DNA of 54,498 nucleotides from NCBI GenBank assembly GCA_027118455.1, contig JAJAYZ010000004.1:1-54498 (forward strand). Reading direction: 5' to 3'. Source of the DNA: Actinomycetes bacterium (GTDB taxonomy: Bacteria > Actinomycetota > Actinomycetes > JAHEKZ01). Below are positions 35,809 through 44,194 of this stretch, piece after piece (within the stretch, counting starts at the first letter, position 1; every line of letters begins with the position of its first letter). The notes under the pieces are model-generated. The model had not been told where the DNA came from. It was given only the letters and a program-made list of their open reading frames with translations, and did no database searches. Made by a program: the position numbers and the translations under genes.

Positions 35809-38427
35809 CTACTGACTCTCCAGGAGCAGCATGTCCGTTGCGCCTTCCAGGGTCGACTCCGGCGAGAACGGCCACCGGTAGGTATCACCGTTCGTCCACG
35901 CCTCGAACTGGTCGGTGTAGTGCGGATCGAATACGTGACCGCTCTGGCCCGTGAGCTGCACCCAACGTGAGGCGTCCAGGTCGCTGAGGTCGACCACCAT
36001 GCGCATGGAAGGGACCCAGTCGACGCCATACCCCTCAGCCGGATTCCAACCAGTTGCGTTAACGATTCCTTCGCCCCCAGCTGTGTCATAAGGCCCGCGG
36101 TTGAAGAGCGCCTCCAGCGGGGCGATTCCGCTACTGCCGAAACTGGCATTGGTGAGCTTGAGCTGATGCAGATCACCCCAACGCCAGGCCGCCGGATCCG
36201 GGCCCAGTTGCTTCGTGAGCTCGGCCGTGGCGTCCGCCATGGCCGCAGCCATCACCTCGTCCCGCAGCTCCAGCTCGTCGGGTGTCCGTACGTCATCCCA
36301 CCAAATCGCCTGTCCATCGTTGAGGATCACCTGAAGCACCTCAAACCAGCGATCCCCACCGTCGGGTCGACGGTCACCGGTGAGCTCGTCGCCGAATACA
36401 CGTGCGAGCAAGTGACGCCACACGGCGTTGTAGTACGCCGCCCCAGCAGAATCGGCATCTTGTCGGTGGTCCCAGTCGGTCAACAAGTCACGAGCGCGCA
36501 CGGTGTTGGAGTCCAGCAGTAACGTGTCGACCCGCATGAGCTCTTCGATGAGGATGGGAGCAAACTCGTTCGAGGTGTCGCTCATCAGCCCTGCCGCAGA
36601 CGCCGGCGTCAAGGGGTCGCTCGCCTCGATCAGGTCGACGAGTCGCTGGCTGCGGTAGCCGTAACCCCAGTCACGGGTCAGCAGATAGGGATAGCTCTCA
36701 TCGATGACGGCTTGGTTGGCGGCCACGATGTACTGCTCAGGCGGGTCGAAGGTCCACGGCAGCTGACCGAAGGGGATGTACCTGTCCCATCCGTACGACG
36801 CGCTCCAGCCCGCGACAGGCGTCGCACCGTCGCCCCCTCTCCTGACGGGAATCTTGCCCGGCATCTGGTAGCCGATGTGACCATGGACGTCCGCGTAGAG
36901 CAGGTTCTGACTCGGCACCTCGAACCAGACCGCGGCGGTACGGAACTCGTCAAAGTCAGCGGCCCTATCGAGAGCAAGGATGGCGTCAGCGGTGCGCCCG
37001 GGAGTGAGTGCCGTCCATTGCAGTGCGAGCGCCACTTCATTGGCGGTTCCCGGTAGGTCGGCGGGGCTGAAGGTGCCATCGAGGATGCGGCGATGCGGGT
37101 CACTGACGTCAGACAGAAGCGGTCCCCACTCGGTGGCTCGCACGGTGATCTCGACCGGTTCACTACCGGCCACTTCGATCGTCTCGGTGTGGGTCTTCAG
37201 CGGGATGAGCTTTCCATTGCGTACGTAGCGATCACCGTTGAGCGCCTCGTAGGCAAGGTCGGCAACATCTGCCCCGTTGTTCGTGAACCCCCAGGCAATG
37301 TTCTCGTTGTGGCCGATGATGACTCCGGGCACACCGGAGAAGGTGAAGCCACCCACCGAGTACGGGCAACCGGCGTTCACCTGTCGGCACTGCAGGTTCA
37401 TCTGGTACCAGATCCCAGGAAGACTCGGCGCTAGGTGCGGGTCGTTGGCCAACAGCGCCCCGCCGGTCGCCGAACGATCACCTGTCACTGCAAACGAGTT
37501 CGACCCGACGCCGGGACCGTAAGCGCCGAGCCACGCGTCGAGCCGCTCTGCTCCGCTGGTCGCTTCGGCAAGGAGTTCGGGCAAGACCGGCGCGAGCGCC
37601 GAACTGGCTGCACGCGTCGCTCCGGCGACCCCTGGGCGAAAGCGCCCGCCTTCGACCGACCCACTCGTCACAATCGTTTGGTGGTCCTCGTACGGGTAGG
37701 GCGGGTAGAGGTCAGCAACCCTCGACCGCACCGTCGGCAGGAGAAGGGCTCGGTCGGTCTCTTCGTCGAGGTTGGCACGCAGATCCCACGCCATCGCCTT
37801 GAGCCACGAGACAGAGTCTGCAGGCGTCCACGGCTCGATCTCGTAGTCCGGGGCTGTCACGGCAAGCAGCGCGTACTCCAGGCTGACCTCGGAGTAGCTG
37901 CGGCTCTTGAGGTAGGCGTTCACGCCGTCGGCGTACGCCTGCAAGGCGTCCAATGTGTCAACATTGAGCTGACCGATCTCGGCCTCTGCGACGTCACGCC
38001 AGCCCAGCGTTCGGACGAACGTGTCCGTCTCGACCTGCGAGTCACCGAACATCTCTGACAGTCGCCCCGATGTGATGTGACGTCGCACGTCCATCTCCCA
38101 GAAGCGATCTTGCGCATGCACGAACCCCTGCGCATAGAAGAGGTCGTGTGCGTTATCGGCCACGACGGTCGGGATACCGCGAGCATCACGAAGGACGTCG
38201 ACGTCAGAATCGAGCCCTGGCAGGGAGATGGTTCCATCGGTCTGCGGAAACGAGCGCTGCACCAGCCACCCCGCGGTGACGGTAGCCGCGATCAGCGCAA
38301 TCGCGATGAAGCCGGCGATGAGCACGACAACAGTTGGCCACCGGTGGCCTTTCACCAGCCGCACCCGCGCGTGCCGGCGCTCTCGCGACGACCCTCCCCT
38401 GGCGTCGAGGATTTCCGGCTCTGACAC
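35809..38427 (-). CDS. penicillin acylase family (S45) amidohydrolase
   Basis: 872 residues, Ntn-hydrolase precursor. One N-terminal membrane/signal segment (about 30-55, VVVLIAGFIAIALIAATVTAGWLV), an alpha-chain region with YAQGFVHAQDRFWEMDVRRHITSGRLSE in pieces, a spacer, and the beta chain beginning at the nucleophile Ser in GVGSNSFAVTGDRSATGGALLANDPH (about residue 310). Later: GVIIGHNENIAWGFTNNGADVADL. Exported. Substrates of relatives include beta-lactams and acyl-homoserine lactones; not predictable here. GTG 38427 lies seven bases after TAGCGT, leaderless type. Confidence 0.9.
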   Translation of the reverse strand: MSEPEILDARGGSSRERRHARVRLVKGHRWPTVVVLIAGFIAIALIAATVTAGWLVQRSFPQTDGTISLPGLDSDVDVLRDARGIPTVVADNAHDLFYAQGFVHAQDRFWEMDVRRHITSGRLSEMFGDSQVETDTFVRTLGWRDVAEAEIGQLNVDTLDALQAYADGVNAYLKSRSYSEVSLEYALLAVTAPDYEIEPWTPADSVSWLKAMAWDLRANLDEETDRALLLPTVRSRVADLYPPYPYEDHQTIVTSGSVEGGRFRPGVAGATRAASSALAPVLPELLAEATSGAERLDAWLGAYGPGVGSNSFAVTGDRSATGGALLANDPHLAPSLPGIWYQMNLQCRQVNAGCPYSVGGFTFSGVPGVIIGHNENIAWGFTNNGADVADLAYEALNGDRYVRNGKLIPLKTHTETIEVAGSEPVEITVRATEWGPLLSDVSDPHRRILDGTFSPADLPGTANEVALALQWTALTPGRTADAILALDRAADFDEFRTAAVWFEVPSQNLLYADVHGHIGYQMPGKIPVRRGGDGATPVAGWSASYGWDRYIPFGQLPWTFDPPEQYIVAANQAVIDESYPYLLTRDWGYGYRSQRLVDLIEASDPLTPASAAGLMSDTSNEFAPILIEELMRVDTLLLDSNTVRARDLLTDWDHRQDADSAGAAYYNAVWRHLLARVFGDELTGDRRPDGGDRWFEVLQVILNDGQAIWWDDVRTPDELELRDEVMAAAMADATAELTKQLGPDPAAWRWGDLHQLKLTNASFGSSGIAPLEALFNRGPYDTAGGEGIVNATGWNPAEGYGVDWVPSMRMVVDLSDLDASRWVQLTGQSGHVFDPHYTDQFEAWTNGDTYRWPFSPESTLEGATDMLLLESQ

Positions 38428-38434
38428 GCCTTGG

Positions 38435-38440
38435 ACGCTA
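38435..38440 (-). promoter_or_regulatory. leaderless -10 box of the acylase gene
   Basis: TAGCGT on the minus strand, seven bases before GTG 38427. Confidence 0.4.
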
Positions 38441-38469
38441 CTCGACCATCGGTGCCACGGAGGACACGT

Positions 38470-38832
38470 TCAGGAGCCGATCCACCAGCCGAGAGCCGCA
38501 GCCGCGCAGCACACGATCGGCGTTCCCACGACGTTGGCGGCGGCGAGGCCGCGCGCGCCGTCTTCGGCTAGACGGTGCGACTCCCATGCGAACGAGCTGA
38601 AAGTGGTGAGAGCGCCGCAGAAGCCGATACCGAGCAGTGCCACGGCGGCGCTCTCGGTGCTCCAGCCGGCAACCAGGAAGCCGAGCAACAGCGATCCCGC
38701 CACGTTGACGGCAAAGGTGCCCAACGGAAAGACCGCAAGCCAGCGACGCTGGACGTACACGTCGACCCACCACCGGGTAGGTGCTCCCAGGGCTGCACCG
38801 AACGCAACCAAGGCAACCCGGGCGATCGTCAT
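38470..38832 (-). CDS. crcB1: CrcB/Fluc fluoride channel, first subunit
   Basis: 120 residues, four membrane segments. Family motifs: AALGAPTRWWVDVY (usual GxxxRW), PLGTFAVNVAGSLLLGFL with the Asn, and GFCGALTTFSSFAWE with the Phe-box. Works as a dual-topology dimer to export fluoride; two copies flanking DUF190 suggest a heterodimer. Confidence 0.93.
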   Translation of the reverse strand: MTIARVALVAFGAALGAPTRWWVDVYVQRRWLAVFPLGTFAVNVAGSLLLGFLVAGWSTESAAVALLGIGFCGALTTFSSFAWESHRLAEDGARGLAAANVVGTPIVCCAAAALGWWIGS

Positions 38833-38840
38833 GTCTGCGG

Positions 38841-39218
38841 TCAGCGACTCGTCGGGTGGTCGTCCCCACCAGCTAGCTGATCGTGTGACCCCACGTACTG
38901 CATGACAGCAACGTCCTCGACCGTGACGATTCCCCCTTTAACAATCGCTGTGACCTTGGGGAGGAAGGCACGGATCTTGGCGTCCTCATCGATGATCGTG
39001 ATGACAACGGGAAGATCATTGGACAAAGAGACCAGGCGCGAGGTGTGCACAATCGAACGCCGCCCGAAGCTCTCGATGCCACGCACCACGGTGGCGCCGG
39101 CCAGCCCGGACTCACGCGCCAAGATGACGATCTCGGAGTACACGGGTCGATGAGCGAAGACCTCGTCCTCACCAACGATGATCGTCAGCCGCAGCGCATG
39201 GCCACTCAGCTCAGTCAT
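38841..39218 (-). CDS. DUF190 family protein
   Basis: 125 residues: RLTIIVGEDEVFAHRPVYSEIVILARESGLAGATVVRGIESFG, SLSNDLPVVITIIDEDAKIRAFLP, IVTVEDVAVMQY. DUF190 resembles PII-type small regulators and is regularly encoded between two crcB genes. ATG 39218 has GGGGAGG six bases upstream and overlaps the crcB2 stop. Confidence 0.9.
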   Translation of the reverse strand: MTELSGHALRLTIIVGEDEVFAHRPVYSEIVILARESGLAGATVVRGIESFGRRSIVHTSRLVSLSNDLPVVITIIDEDAKIRAFLPKVTAIVKGGIVTVEDVAVMQYVGSHDQLAGGDDHPTSR

Positions 39219-39634
39219 CACACACCTCCCCGATCAGGACGGAGCACCTTGCGCATCGCCTCGGCCGCCCCACGCACGAGGAGGAGTCCGGCTGTCACCG
39301 ACCCGACCACATAGAGCGCGGCCACATTCGGCGCCCCCGCCTCTACCAGGCGTACGCCTTCGACCGCAAACGCTGAGAACGTGGTGAAGCCTCCCACGAA
39401 ACCGACGGCCACCAGCGGACGAACCCACCAGGCCGGAGGAGATCCTTCGGTCCACAGGGTCAGCAAGGCGCCGATCACCACGCAGCCGACGAGGTTGGCG
39501 ACGAGCGTGGCCCAGGGGATGGCCGGCGGGTGCCACGGCACCCCGAGGGAGATGGCCCATCTGGCCAGGGCGCCCGCCGCACCGCCGAGTCCGACGACGG
39601 CCGCGATGCGGAGGTCTGCCCAAGTCACGGCCAT
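39218..39634 (-). CDS. crcB2: CrcB/Fluc fluoride channel, second subunit
   Basis: 138 residues, four membrane segments. GGAAGALARWAISLG, PWATLVANLVGCVVIGAL and GFVGGFTTFSAFAVEG carry the family residues. ATG 39634 is chosen; an ATG at 39667 is possible. First gene of the crcB2-DUF190-crcB1 operon; no fluoride riboswitch could be recognised upstream. Confidence 0.92.
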   Translation of the reverse strand: MAVTWADLRIAAVVGLGGAAGALARWAISLGVPWHPPAIPWATLVANLVGCVVIGALLTLWTEGSPPAWWVRPLVAVGFVGGFTTFSAFAVEGVRLVEAGAPNVAALYVVGSVTAGLLLVRGAAEAMRKVLRPDRGGV

Positions 39635-39694
39635 ACGGTAGATGGCTCGGAGTGGCCACAAGCGCATGACGGGGCCGCGGCACCGATGCCGTAG

Positions 39695-39725
39695 ACTTAG
39701 CACTCGCCCAAGGCGAGTGCTAAGT
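39695..39725. promoter_or_regulatory. CIRCE element (HrcA operator)
   Basis: Perfect TTAGCACTC-N9-GAGTGCTAA at 39697-39723, extended to 14-bp arms with a three-base centre. A TAGACT -10 box (39692-39697) for the downstream ruc-like gene abuts it, so HrcA would block that promoter. It also lies 61 bases upstream of the divergent crcB2 start. Confidence 0.95.
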
Positions 39726-39792
39726 CGGCCGACCACACCACGGTCTGCCGACCATTTCAGCACCCGACGTGGGGCGTCCCGAAGGAGTCTGC

Positions 39793-40212
39793 GTGCCCAC
39801 CTACGCCTACGTCTGCACCGCGTGCGACCACAGCTTTGAGGCTGTGCAGGCCATCACCGACGACGCGCTCAGCGCGTGCCCCTCTTGCGGGGGAGCGCTG
39901 CGGAAGAAGTTCCACGCGGTCGGGGTCACCTTCAAGGGGTCTGGCTTCTACCGCACCGACAGCCGCAGTGGTTCGTCCAGCAGTGGTGGTGGCAGCGGCG
40001 GCTCCAAGGACTCCGGTGCCGGTGACGGGTCGAAAGACTCGAGCAGCGGCTCCAAGGACTCCGGCAGCGGGTCGAAAGACTCGAGCAGCGGCTCCAAGGA
40101 CTCCGGCAGCAGCACGCCATCTACCACCAAGAGTGGCTCGGACTCGTCGGGCTCTGGTGGCTCATCCGGGTCGTCGAGTTCCTCAGGCTCATCGGGCTCG
40201 TCCGGCTCCTGA
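39793..40212 (+). CDS. ruc: FmdB-family zinc ribbon protein, Ruc-like redox chaperone
   Basis: 139 residues. The N-terminal zinc ribbon has two Cys pairs (YVCTACDHSFE and CPSCGGALRKKFH); GVTFKGSGFYRTDSR ends the folded part. Residues about 60-139 are a disordered Ser/Gly/Lys/Asp tail with GSKDS repeats. M. tuberculosis Rv0991c (Ruc), a chaperone activated by oxidation, has the same layout, neighbours (FTHF cyclo-ligase, galU, mscL) and HrcA control. GTG 39793 follows GAAGGAG by five bases. Heat and misfolding induction via the CIRCE is expected. Confidence 0.88.
   Translation: MPTYAYVCTACDHSFEAVQAITDDALSACPSCGGALRKKFHAVGVTFKGSGFYRTDSRSGSSSSGGGSGGSKDSGAGDGSKDSSSGSKDSGSGSKDSSSGSKDSGSSTPSTTKSGSDSSGSGGSSGSSSSSGSSGSSGS
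40027..40110 (+). repeat. 42-bp tandem repeat in the Ruc-like tail
   Basis: Two copies of a 42-base unit encode GSKDSSSGSKDSGS twice, nearly identical at DNA level, so the tail length may vary between strains. Confidence 0.7.
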
Positions 40213-40261
40213 TCCGGCCCATCCGCCCTGTGGATTACCAGCGAGGCTGACCGCTTCGGCC

Positions 40262-40267
40262 TAGCGT
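40262..40267 (+). promoter_or_regulatory. leaderless -10 box of the SAF-type gene
   Basis: TAGCGT, six bases CCAGAT, then ATG 40274. Confidence 0.5.
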
Positions 40268-40273
40268 CCAGAT

Positions 40274-40753
40274 ATGACCGCACGGGCCACCTCTGCTTCC
40301 GCACACGCTGATGCTTGGTTCGGCGTCCGCCGCCAGCTCGCTCTGCACCGGCGGATGGTGTCGGCGGCTCTGGCCTTTGTCGCCGTGCTCCTCGGGCTCA
40401 CCGCACTGGTCCAAACGCCGGGGCAGCAACCGTCGCCCAACGGATCGGGCGCTGCGCCATCGCCGGCGGCACTCCTCGACGGTCAGCTCGCTGTTCCCGT
40501 TCGCCTCGCCGACCCCGCTGTGGCCGCAATGCTGACTCCCGGTGACGTCGTGGACGTCATGGTCGCCGACCAGCGCAGCGCCGCACGGTTGGTTGCCGCA
40601 GATCTAACCGTGACTGCCGTTCCAGACGCGGAAGGAAGTGGCCCATGGACTCAGACTGACGGTCTCGTGATGGTCGCGGCCACCGAGGACGAAGCCCTTG
40701 CCTTGGCCGGCGCCTCAGCCCGCGGCCCGGTAACGGTGGCGGTGCACCCCTAG
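40274..40753 (+). CDS. SAF/RcpC (CpaB-like) domain membrane protein
   Basis: 159 residues. One membrane segment (about 30-47, VSAALAFVAVLLGLTALV) and an outside region with AVPVRLADPAVAAMLTPGDVVDVMVAD, as in the RcpC/CpaB domain of Flp pilus assembly proteins. No other pilus genes are nearby; in actinobacteria such a gene is common next to ruc and mscL. Precise role unknown. Confidence 0.7.
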   Translation: MTARATSASAHADAWFGVRRQLALHRRMVSAALAFVAVLLGLTALVQTPGQQPSPNGSGAAPSPAALLDGQLAVPVRLADPAVAAMLTPGDVVDVMVADQRSAARLVAADLTVTAVPDAEGSGPWTQTDGLVMVAATEDEALALAGASARGPVTVAVHP

Positions 40754-40803
40754 TCGATCTTCGCTAGCGTTCGCGCATCGGGGAATCGGTACGAGGAGGG
40801 CTC

Positions 40804-41193
40804 ATGAAGGGTTTCAAAGAGTTCATCATGCGCGGCAATGTGATCGACCTGGCGGTGGCATTCGTCATCGGCGTCGCCGTCGCCGCGCTCATTGGCTCGA
40901 TCGTCGACTGGATCATTACGCCGCTGATCGCGGCTATCTTCGGCGAGCCCGATCTCAGTTCAGTCGCAACCTTCACGATCAACGGTGCCGTGTTCAGCAT
41001 CGGTGCTGTGCTGACTGCGCTCATCAACTTCTTGGCGATTGCCGCCGCCGTGTACTTCCTCGTCGTGCTGCCAATGAACAAGCTGCGCGAGCGCTCCGCC
41101 AAGCCCGAAGAGCCAGCCGGACCCACCGACGTCGATCTGCTCACCGAGATCCGTGATGCACTCGTGGCCCGCAAGGACACATTGGGTAGCTAG
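40804..41193 (+). CDS. mscL: large-conductance mechanosensitive channel
   Basis: 129 residues. KGFKEFIMRGNVIDLAVAFVIGVAVAALIGSIVDWIITP (in parts) is the N-terminal helix and TM1 with the gating region; TM2 is FLAIAAAVYFLVVLPMNKLRER. GAGGAGG SD and a TAGCGT box (40765-40770) precede it. Opens as a pentamer under membrane tension. Its TAG stop shares CTAG with the stop of the convergent small gene. Confidence 0.96.
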   Translation: MKGFKEFIMRGNVIDLAVAFVIGVAVAALIGSIVDWIITPLIAAIFGEPDLSSVATFTINGAVFSIGAVLTALINFLAIAAAVYFLVVLPMNKLRERSAKPEEPAGPTDVDLLTEIRDALVARKDTLGS

Positions 41194-41315
41194 TCGCCAT
41201 GGTGGGGGGGGACGTCCTCACGTAGTCGGTCGTCGTTGTCGTCTGGTTCGCGGTCGATGTCGTCCTCGGTCTGCTCCGGAAGCAGCGGGGCGTCGCGCCA
41301 GTCGGTATCGCTCAC
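41190..41315 (-). CDS. small acidic actinobacterial protein (41 aa)
   Basis: VSDTDWRDAPLLPEQTEDD, then an Asp/Glu-rich middle and REDVPPHHGD at the end. I recall similar short, unnamed proteins (WxDAPxLPEQ...RPPHH-like ends) in many actinobacteria. GTG 41315 lies six bases after TACTCT, the same leaderless layout as other genes here. Convergent with mscL, sharing CTAG at the stops. Function unknown. Confidence 0.7.
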   Translation of the reverse strand: MSDTDWRDAPLLPEQTEDDIDREPDDNDDRLREDVPPHHGD

Positions 41316-41358
41316 CACACCAGAGTACGGCCGTCTCGGGCTTTCTATCCTGATCGGC

Positions 41359-42290
41359 ATGGTCATCACCCTTCCCGAAGCCGTGTGGCGCGAGTGCGCG
41401 GCGGCGCACGAGGCCCGGGTGCGTCCCTGGGTCGATTCGCGCCTGGTCCGGCGCGCTGCGGGCCAGTCCGACCCGGTCGACGACTTCTTGTTCACCTATC
41501 TACTCGTTCCGTCCCCACCAGCTCCTCACCTGGCACCCCGGGCTCAGCACGGTCTGTGCGGGACTTACAGTGCACGAGCTCCTGTCCAAGCGCGGGCACA
41601 CAAGGACAGACGGCGGCGTAACGGTCGATCCGAACCCTTCGTCAATCGGTTGCCATCAGCGCGCTGGATCGACCGACTCCTGCGCGCCACCCTCGACCGA
41701 GCCCCGGTCTTCGGCTGCTTCAGAATGCACGAGTGGGCCATGGTCTACCGGACCGAGCCAGCCGACGTCCGCCACTCCCCCTGGCCGCTCAGGCTCAGCC
41801 CGGCAGAGATCGCCACAGCAGTCGAAGACGTCGGGGCACGCTGCACTCACTTCGATGCGTTTCGGTTCTTCACTGAAGCCACACGTCCACACAATACCCA
41901 GCAGCTGACGCGGGCAGACCAACTCTCCGCCGAGCAAGCCGATGCCTTCATGCAGGCATGGACCTCTACAGGTGGGTCTACAAAGTGAGCCAGCTGATCT
42001 CTTCGGAGCTTGTGGCCGACTGCTTCGAGCTCGCGCGCGAGATCCGAACTGTCGACATGCGGGTGTCCCCCTACGACCTGAGCGCTGCAGGACATCGGGC
42101 CATCGCCGTCGAGACGCCAGAAGGTCGCAGCGAGTACACCGCGAATCCGCGTGACTTCGCTGCGCGCGCGACGCCATTGCGCCGACGGCTGCTCGGCGAT
42201 GTCGAAGTGATCGTTGACGCCCTCGAGGCCGTCAGCCCGAACGTTGCGCCAGATAGGCCGAGCCCAGCCGCTGCACGTCATCGCGACTGA
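41359..42290 (+). pseudogene. 3-methyladenine DNA glycosylase-like actinobacterial protein, three frameshifts
   Basis: Family segments are spread over three frames: VWRECAAAHEARVRPWVDSR and DPVDDFLFTY (from ATG 41359), then YSFRPHQLLTWHPGLSTV and GHTRTDGGVTVDP in a second frame, then SARWIDRLLRATL, GCFRMHEWAMVYR and HFDAFRFFTEATRP back in the first, and finally LHAGMDLYRWVYKVSQLI, ELVADCFELAREIR in the third. Switch points are near 41500 (extra C), 41636-41650 and 41940. The family is often annotated as 3-methyladenine DNA glycosylase. The start has a leaderless TATCCT box. Real decay or sequence errors cannot be separated. Confidence 0.85.
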
Positions 42291-43020
42291 GCGGCGGCTC
42301 GTGACCGGCGTAGGCGATGGCCGCGTCCAACGAGAGCAGCCGCTGCATCGAGGCGACGTAGTCGTCGATGTTGGACTCCGGTAGCTCGTCGAGCAGTTCA
42401 CCGTCGTAGAGGACGTCACCGGTGAAGAGCACCCCGGAGTCACGGTCGATGAGTGCGGCAGATCCGGGGGTGTGACCGGGGAGGTGGACAACCTCGAAGA
42501 CGCGGTCGCCGAGATCGATGACGTCACCATCGGCCAACGGATCGGTGACAGGTGCCGGAGCGATGGTGTACCCGCTGACGTCGTAACCGGCATACGGAAG
42601 TGCGTCAACCAGGAACGGCGGCGTGACGCCGTCGGGTGCCTCGGCGGTCAGGGCAGCAGCAAACGACTGTGGGAGGTCGGCAGTGACGAGGGTGGCTTCC
42701 TCCGGCTCGGACAACATCACTGCCTCAGCGACATGCGAGGCGCGGCGCTCGAACTCGTGAGCCCCGCCGGTGTGGTCGTAGTGGCCGTGAGTGAAGAACG
42801 CCAACACGTCCCCTTTAAAGAGGTCGGGGTAGGCCGATCGAAGTGGGGAAATTCCCATGCCGGCGTCGACGACGAGGTCCCTGTCGCGTCCCCGGACGTG
42901 CCAGATATTGGAGCGGAGGAACCCGTTGACGCTGGGTTCGAGCACCCAGGTGATCCCCGGCGCAACCTCGCGCCGCTCGAACCAGGGATCGCGAATCGGC
43001 ATTTCCACGGGCTTTCCCAT
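42232..43020 (-). CDS. MBL-fold metallo-hydrolase
   Basis: 262 residues. Zinc motif THGHYDHTGG (HxHxDH), then LPGHTPGSAALID, LFTGDVLYDG with the bridging Asp, and YAGHEPPL with the last His. Similar to glyoxalase II/hydroxyacylglutathione-hydrolase-like proteins; substrate unknown. ATG 43020 with GGAGGG about nine bases upstream; the longer frame reaches back over the HU gene and is not coding. Its end overlaps the tail of the convergent frameshifted gene. Confidence 0.9.
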   Translation of the reverse strand: MGKPVEMPIRDPWFERREVAPGITWVLEPSVNGFLRSNIWHVRGRDRDLVVDAGMGISPLRSAYPDLFKGDVLAFFTHGHYDHTGGAHEFERRASHVAEAVMLSEPEEATLVTADLPQSFAAALTAEAPDGVTPPFLVDALPYAGYDVSGYTIAPAPVTDPLADGDVIDLGDRVFEVVHLPGHTPGSAALIDRDSGVLFTGDVLYDGELLDELPESNIDDYVASMQRLLSLDAAIAYAGHEPPLSRDDVQRLGSAYLAQRSG

Positions 43021-43149
43021 GAGCGCCACCCTCCCACATCCGTGACATTGCTCACGCGTGGCGAGCACACCGAACCAGCCCAAGAGCCGTAGCGTTAGTG
43101 CGACCGCGTTTGACGATTGACCGCAATCGGTGACAGATCGAGGAGTCCC

Positions 43150-43428
43150 ATGAACCGCACTGAGCTCGTCCAGGCCGTTTCCGAGCGCGCCGGAGTGACC
43201 AAGGCGGACGCCGACCGCGTCCTCGCCGCCATGGCAGAGGTCGTTGGTGAGACGATCGCCAAGGACGAGAAGGTCAGCATCCCCGGCTTCTTGACCTTCG
43301 AGCGTGCCTACCGCGCTGCCCGCACGGCGCGCAACCCGCAGACCGGCGCTGAGATTCAGGTGGCCGCCAAGCACACCGCCAAGGTAAGCGCCGGCGCGAC
43401 CCTGAAGAACGTCGCAGCAGGCAAGTAA
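43150..43428 (+). CDS. hup: HU family DNA-binding protein
   Basis: 92 residues: NRTELVQAVSERAGVTKADADRVLAAMAEVVGETI, then KVSIPGFLTFERAYRAARTARNPQTGAEI with the DNA-binding arm. No long Lys/Ala tail as in mycobacterial HupB. ATG 43150 with GAGGAG; TAGCGT -10 box at 43090-43095. Ends at a strong terminator. Confidence 0.95.
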   Translation: MNRTELVQAVSERAGVTKADADRVLAAMAEVVGETIAKDEKVSIPGFLTFERAYRAARTARNPQTGAEIQVAAKHTAKVSAGATLKNVAAGK

Positions 43429-43436
43429 GCATCTGC

Positions 43437-43471
43437 AAAGGGACGGTGACCCACGTGGTCGCCGTCCTTTT
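43437..43471 (+). terminator. Rho-independent terminator after hup
   Basis: 11-bp stem GGACGGTGACC / GGTCGCCGTCC (one G-U pair), 5-base loop, then TTTT; preceded by AAAG. Confidence 0.85.
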
Positions 43472-43529
43472 GCATGCCCAGGAGTGCTCGGCAGGGGAAC
43501 CATCACCGACCGATCGTCGTCTCATCACC

Positions 43530-43934
43530 ATGCGCCGGATCGCGAAAGTCGCCGCCTCCATTGCCTTGCTAGTTGTGGTCGGCTGCACGAATGAATCGAC
43601 GACGACATCGGATCCGGAACCGACCGGCACAGCCATCGCGCCGACGACACTCGAGCAGGCCAAAGCGCTGTGGGCGCAGAACGCTCCGGAGTCTTACCAG
43701 ATGCTGCTGACGCCCACGAACACAACTGTCAAAGATGTACGACACCGGCGCGACGGGCCGGGGCCGTACACCGTGGACCAGCTGTTCACCTACATCGCCA
43801 GTTCCGGGGCAGAAGTCATTGACGTGGACTACGACGAAGCGCTGGGCTATCCCCAAAAGATCAGGGTCGACTACACAGTCGGCGCGACCGACGACGAGGC
43901 TTGCTACACCATCAAGAACTTGCGGACGGGGTAA
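43530..43934 (+). CDS. DUF6174-like lipoprotein
   Basis: 134 residues. Signal peptide with lipobox VVVGC (Cys about residue 19), Thr/Ser-rich linker, then ALWAQNAPESYQMLL, YTVDQLFTYIASSG and VDYDEALGYPQKIRVDY, ending DEACYTIKNL, the arrangement of DUF6174 domains. Function unknown. ATG 43530 has no good SD. Confidence 0.65.
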   Translation: MRRIAKVAASIALLVVVGCTNESTTTSDPEPTGTAIAPTTLEQAKALWAQNAPESYQMLLTPTNTTVKDVRHRRDGPGPYTVDQLFTYIASSGAEVIDVDYDEALGYPQKIRVDYTVGATDDEACYTIKNLRTG

Positions 43935-43943
43935 CCGCCGCCC

Positions 43944-44183
43944 TCAGCCTGCCGACGCAGTCTTGAGCGCAGCGATATCGATCCTGGCCGTCGCACGGAA
44001 CCATGAACGACGTCGCCGAGCTGTGCTGGACTGCGGACCGCCGTTCAGCGCGTTGAAGTCGTGGCCGAGGATCCAGAAGTTCGGCGTCATCACCTGCCCG
44101 GCCGGAAAGGGTGTTCCCTCAGGGGTGGGTTCAATTCCGGTGATCTCGCCGTCGAACCAGAACCAAATGCTCATTCGCTGCAT
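43944..44183 (-). pseudogene. PhnB-like VOC domain remnant
   Basis: MSIWFWFDGE and MTPNFWILGHDFNALNGGPQ are the first strand and second half of a PhnB-type VOC unit, but the helix between them is reduced to about 15 residues and the sequence after GGPQ is unrelated and Arg-rich. An internal deletion and loss of the C-terminal half make a working enzyme unlikely. Confidence 0.55.
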
Positions 44184-44194
44184 CGAAGCTCACC

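Noticed and set aside
39635..39690. possible fluoride riboswitch before crcB2
   Set aside because: The conserved pseudoknot and GAUG-type sequences of the crcB motif could not be found.
42232..43506. 424-residue version of the MBL-fold protein
   Set aside because: The upstream part is antisense to the HU gene; ATG 43020 with a good SD gives the normal length.
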